The translations under genes and the position numbers were made by a program. Below, piece by piece: positions 5,473 to 9,389 of a DNA stretch of 9,389 nucleotides. Location: assembly GCA_905207425.1 (NCBI GenBank), contig CAJLLB010000077.1:1-9389 (forward strand), given 5' to 3'. The notes beneath the pieces are model-generated. The model was not told the DNA's origin, made no database searches, and saw only the letters and a list, made by a program, of their open reading frames with translations. The stretch's first letter is position 1, and each line of letters begins with the position of its first letter. This DNA comes from an uncultured Collinsella sp. GTDB taxonomy: Bacteria > Actinomycetota > Coriobacteriia > Coriobacteriales > Coriobacteriaceae.

Positions 5473-6180
5473 CTACTCCCATTCTTGTTCGTAGATGTTG
5501 AGGGACTTTACGTAGCGCCCCTGGGCACCCATGATGTCGCGGACCAGGCGCAAAAAGAAGCTGATGCACGAGGTGTCGAAACCGTCCTCTAGGTCCTCGG
5601 GATGCACCGCGCCCGGCCCGTCGACCGCCGTGTCACTCAGGCGCGCGATGTCATACAGGTAGAGCTGCCCCGCCGTCAGCCAGACATCGTCGACGCACGC
5701 GAGCCGCACCGCAATCGCACCATCGTTCCAGTGCTCCTTTTGCACGATATGTGGGTCGTAGACGTCAAAGCGACGGTCGGTGCGCGTGTCCTTCAGCACG
5801 ACCATGCCAGTCGCGGAATCCTTGTCCAAAATGCCAAAGCGCGAGAAATACTGCGTGTCACGCACCTGCTTAAGTCGCCCGAGCGAAGCAGGAGAAATTG
5901 ACGCTGGCGGCTCGTCCACATACAGCTCCAACAGCGTCTTGCCGTGGTAATAGGGGCGCTCAAACAGCAGCCAATCGGTAAACGCCATGTTGTAGGCCAT
6001 GATTTCGTTTTGAGAAGGTTCCTCGCAATAGCTGAGCCACGGATCGACGATAATCTCGAACTGCTCGCGCGCCGGCTCCAGGAATTGAAACTTCCGCAGC
6101 ATCCAAAAGTGAGCCATGTCGGCAATATCGTTGCCGACGGCTTCGGCCAGCTGCGCTCGGTCAAAAACTTGGTCAGTCAT
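5473..6180 (-). CDS. Uncharacterised 235-residue protein
   Basis: I do not recognise a named family. The protein is soluble and acidic, with no signal peptide or membrane segment. The most conserved-looking part is FTDWLLFERPYYHGKTLLELYV around residues 67-88, followed by a beta-rich middle (GMVVLKDTRTDRRFDVYDPHI; AVRLACVDDVWLTAGQLYLYDI) and a helical, acidic C-terminus ending YEQEWE. The DWLLFER...GKTLLE pattern recalls the body of some SEC-C-containing bacterial proteins, but no SEC-C cysteine motif is present, so this is a weak hint only. The start is well supported: GAGGAGG (complement of 6186-6192) is 5 nt from the ATG. That RBS can pair with a CCTCCTC further upstream in the leader (see 6186-6227). 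Neighbours give no functional clue: gltD is upstream and the hairpin array downstream. Confidence 0.75.
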   Translation of the reverse strand: MTDQVFDRAQLAEAVGNDIADMAHFWMLRKFQFLEPAREQFEIIVDPWLSYCEEPSQNEIMAYNMAFTDWLLFERPYYHGKTLLELYVDEPPASISPASLGRLKQVRDTQYFSRFGILDKDSATGMVVLKDTRTDRRFDVYDPHIVQKEHWNDGAIAVRLACVDDVWLTAGQLYLYDIARLSDTAVDGPGAVHPEDLEDGFDTSCISFFLRLVRDIMGAQGRYVKSLNIYEQEWE

Positions 6181-6185
6181 GGCAT

Positions 6186-6227
6186 CCTCCTCAAACTGAT
6201 GGACCTCAATTTGAGCTTACGAGGAGG
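6186..6227 (-). promoter_or_regulatory. Possible RBS-sequestering leader hairpin
   Basis: In the minus-strand transcript CCTCCTC (complement of 6221-6227) and CTCAAA (complement of 6210-6215) precede TTTGAGGAGG (complement of 6186-6195), which contains the Shine-Dalgarno. CTCAAA/TTTGAG plus CCTC/GAGG gives a 10-bp stem with a short bulge that would hide the RBS. A switch role is inference. Confidence 0.4.
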
Positions 6228-6280
6228 GTGGGCAGCCACGACCAGCGCGGGCAAAATAGGCCTCCGGCTGCAAACCAGAT

Positions 6281-6316
6281 GCTGACCAAACACTTGACGA
6301 AAAGCTTGACCGAAAA
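6281..6316. repeat. Three imperfect 12-bp direct repeats
   Basis: GCTGACCAAACA, CTTGACGAAAAG-like and CTTGACCGAAAA-like units put TGAC at 6283, 6295 and 6307, exactly 12 bp apart. They lie about 100 bp upstream of the 5473-6180 start, where a regulator site could be. They may also be chance. Confidence 0.4.
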
Positions 6317-6469
6317 TGCACACCACAACAAAACCGCAGGTAAACATAGACGGCCAACCCGCCCTTTTGAGCCAGATATCCGCAGCCACCACAGAAACAA
6401 CAGGTGACCACAGCCCAAGAAGTCAACAAATAAACACCCGTACGTCGACAAACGGGCAAATCGCTCGCA

Positions 6470-6522
6470 AAGAGTGTCCCCAACGACTAGACAAAAAATG
6501 ACTAGTCATTGGGGACACTCTT
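6470..6522. repeat. Palindrome with GTGTCCCC/GGGGACAC arms after gltD
   Basis: Arms 6470-6493 and 6499-6522 (24 nt) pair with two mismatches around an AAAAA loop; the outer core is AAGAGTGTCCCCAA. On the minus strand it begins 11 nt beyond the gltD stop. Only a three-T run follows the stem, so it might slow or end gltD transcription but is not a standard terminator. The core resembles the GGGGACAG hairpin at 1791-1837. Confidence 0.75.
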
Positions 6523-6533
6523 AAATAACTACT

Positions 6534-8015
<1,482 letters not shown>

Positions 8016-8020
8016 GGCAC

Positions 8021-9271
8021 TTACGCCTCCTTCTTGGTCGAAGCAACGGAGCTGGCGGCGGCGGGCATAGCACCAGCGACACCACCCGCCACATCAAAGC
8101 GAGCGACATCCGCGGCACTCGCGCGACCGGTCACAATGTCAAACGCCAGCTCCTCGGCCTGCGCATGCGTCTTGCCGACGGCCTCGGCGGCGGCGACAAT
8201 CGCCAGCACGCGCTCGTACTCGGTCGGAATGACCTTCACAAAGTGCTTGCTCATCGTCTCAAAGCTGTAGAGCAGCTTAATGCCGCGCGGGCTCTGCGTC
8301 GCGTCCACGTGCTCCTGGATGAGCTCGCGAATCTGCGCCAGCTCGCCGGCCGTCGGGGCTTTAAGCTCAACGCTCTCGTGGTTCACACGGGCATTGAGCG
8401 TGCCGTACTGGTCAAAGACATAGGCCACGCCACCCGTCATGCCGGCGGCGAAGTTCTGCCCGACCTCGCCCAGGATGAGCGCCAGACCACCCGTCATGTA
8501 CTCGCAGCCATGGTTGCCGCAGCCCTCGACCACCACCGTGGCACCGGAGTTGCGTACGCCAAAGCGCTGGCCTGCCAGGCCGTTAATGAAGCCGCGGCCG
8601 CTCGTGGCGCCAAAGAACGCAACGTTGCCCACGATGATGTTCTCATCGAACTTGTAGGTCGCATGCGGGTTGGGGCGCACCGACACCTCGCCGCCCGAAA
8701 GGCCCTTGCCAAAGTAGTCGTTGGCGTCGCCGCACACGTTGAGCGTAATGCCGCGCGGCAGGAAGGCGCCAAAGCTCTGACCGGCCGAACCATCGCAATC
8801 GATGGTGATGGAGCCGGCGGGCAGGCCCTCGGGATGCGCCTTGGTCACCGCGTTGCCCAAGATGGTGCCCACGCAGCGGTTGACGTTGGCGATATCGGCG
8901 CGGAAGCGAATCGGACGCAGGTGCGCACGGGCATCGGCCGTATAGGGCACAAACAACGTGGAGTCGAGCGTCTTTTCGAGCTCGCTGTCCGCAGCCATCT
9001 GCGGCAGGAAGTGACGACCGTCGGCACCCGGGATGTGGGCACCGAACTCGCAGGTCGCGCTCGCCAGCACGGGCGACAGATCGAGCAGGTTGGCCTTGCG
9101 GTTGCCCGGGACCTCAATCTGGCGCAAGCACTCGGGATGGCCGACCATCTCGTCGACGGTGCGGAAGCCCAGGCTCGCCATGACCTCGCGCAGCTGCTCG
9201 GCAACAAAGAGCATAAAGTGCTCGACGTGCTCGGGCTTGCCGCGGAAGCACTTGCGCAAGCGGCAGTTCTG
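8021..9271 (-). CDS. gltB: Glutamate synthase large (alpha) subunit, C-terminal part, 5' side interrupted
   Basis: Catalytic subunit of NADPH-dependent glutamate synthase. About 416 residues are recognisable, against roughly 1,500 for a full subunit: the end of the FMN synthase domain (QNCRLRKCFRGKPEHV, then FVAEQLREVMASLGFRTVDEM) and the C-terminal GXGXG beta-helix (DGSAGQSFGAFLPRGI through GGEVSVRP, GNVAFFGATSGRGFINGLAGQRFGVRNSGA, GNHGCEYMTGG). The C-terminus ends in an Ala/Ser-rich tail whose DNA holds the gltD RBS. The family sequence expected just upstream, the CxxxxCHxNTCPVGVAT segment with the [3Fe-4S] cysteines, is absent. Similarity stops at the Gln codon 9269-9271. The reading frame stays open to an ATG at 9340, but residues before this Gln do not match GltB. 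Either the gene is broken or the sequence is chimeric here. Confidence 0.9.
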   Translation of the reverse strand, partial: QNCRLRKCFRGKPEHVEHFMLFVAEQLREVMASLGFRTVDEMVGHPECLRQIEVPGNRKANLLDLSPVLASATCEFGAHIPGADGRHFLPQMAADSELEKTLDSTLFVPYTADARAHLRPIRFRADIANVNRCVGTILGNAVTKAHPEGLPAGSITIDCDGSAGQSFGAFLPRGITLNVCGDANDYFGKGLSGGEVSVRPNPHATYKFDENIIVGNVAFFGATSGRGFINGLAGQRFGVRNSGATVVVEGCGNHGCEYMTGGLALILGEVGQNFAAGMTGGVAYVFDQYGTLNARVNHESVELKAPTAGELAQIRELIQEHVDATQSPRGIKLLYSFETMSKHFVKVIPTEYERVLAIVAAAEAVGKTHAQAEELAFDIVTGRASAADVARFDVAGGVAGAMPAAASSVASTKKEA

Positions 9272-9274
9272 CAA

Positions 9275-9389
9275 GCTCGATGCGAAGCATCGTTTCGCGG
9301 GAATCGCCGCTGTATGGCAACGGCACACTGGAAAGCACATCTGTCTCCGCCCCAGGCAGACGTACCGGCAGCTCTACGATAAAACGCGC
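9275..9389 (-). other. Unrelated sequence joined to gltB at the window end
   Basis: Upstream of the break, the gltB frame gives a Cys-rich, non-GltB peptide. A different minus-strand frame is open from the window end and gives a more protein-like string (RFIVELPVRLPGAETDVLSS, then a segment ending MLRIELAEL). It could be the end of another gene fused to gltB out of frame. I do not recognise the protein. Confidence 0.5.

Larger units (their letters stand above)
6181..6533. other. 353-base intergenic region without a convincing gene
   Basis: Holds, from low to high coordinates, the leader and RBS of the 5473-6180 gene, three 12-bp direct repeats (6281-6316), an A/C-rich stretch with nothing recognisable (6317-6469), and a palindrome beyond gltD (6470-6522). 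Three overlapping open frames on the minus strand have no RBS and no coding character, so I do not annotate them. Confidence 0.6.

Noticed and set aside
6177..6483. Three overlapping minus-strand open frames between gltD and the unknown gene
   Set aside because: All are open at once in different frames, lack RBS sites and look like Cys/Trp/Ser-rich noise.
9240..9340. Simple sequencing frameshift explaining the gltB break
   Set aside because: No reading frame in the last ~115 bases encodes the expected GltB cluster-binding segment, so a one- or two-base shift cannot restore it.

Overview
The window is GC-rich, has actinobacterial-style codon use and strong Shine-Dalgarno sites, and carries many short palindromic intergenic repeats. 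Together with the protein families this points to a gut Coriobacteriia bacterium, most likely Collinsella or a close relative. This assignment is inference from general recognition, not from a search.

Left part (1-2366, + strand): a copper-handling cluster. It holds the C-terminal two fifths or so of a Cu+-exporting P1B ATPase (CopA), a 73-residue CopZ-like metallochaperone, and a CsoR-type copper-sensing repressor with the full Cys-His-Cys ligand set. A small membrane protein with a C-terminal zinc ribbon follows. Large palindromes sit in the gaps before copZ (938-1028), before csoR (1365-1431) and after csoR (1791-1837). A bidirectional terminator at 2389-2425 closes this side against the convergent minus-strand genes.

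Middle (2459-6180, - strand): a metal-dependent amidohydrolase, a PD-(D/E)XK/DUF559-like nuclease-fold protein with an AbiEi-like front half, and an unrecognised 235-residue protein. The nuclease-like gene lies between two clusters of a very regular 63-bp hairpin element: two copies beyond its 3' end and three copies beyond its 5' end. Each copy has 19-nt inverted arms around a 25-nt centre, and copies repeat about every 80 bp. This nuclease plus hairpin-array module is the most unusual thing in the window.

Right part (6534-9389, - strand): the end of a gltBD operon for NADPH-dependent glutamate synthase. gltD is complete. gltB is present only as its C-terminal ~416 residues. Its homology stops abruptly at about 9271-9275, roughly 115 bases before the window end, and is replaced by unrelated sequence that is open in another frame. 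This indicates a genomic rearrangement or a chimeric assembly end.

The 353-base gap 6181-6533 holds no convincing gene. It has a possible RBS-sequestering hairpin, three 12-bp direct repeats, and a 24-bp-arm palindrome just after gltD.
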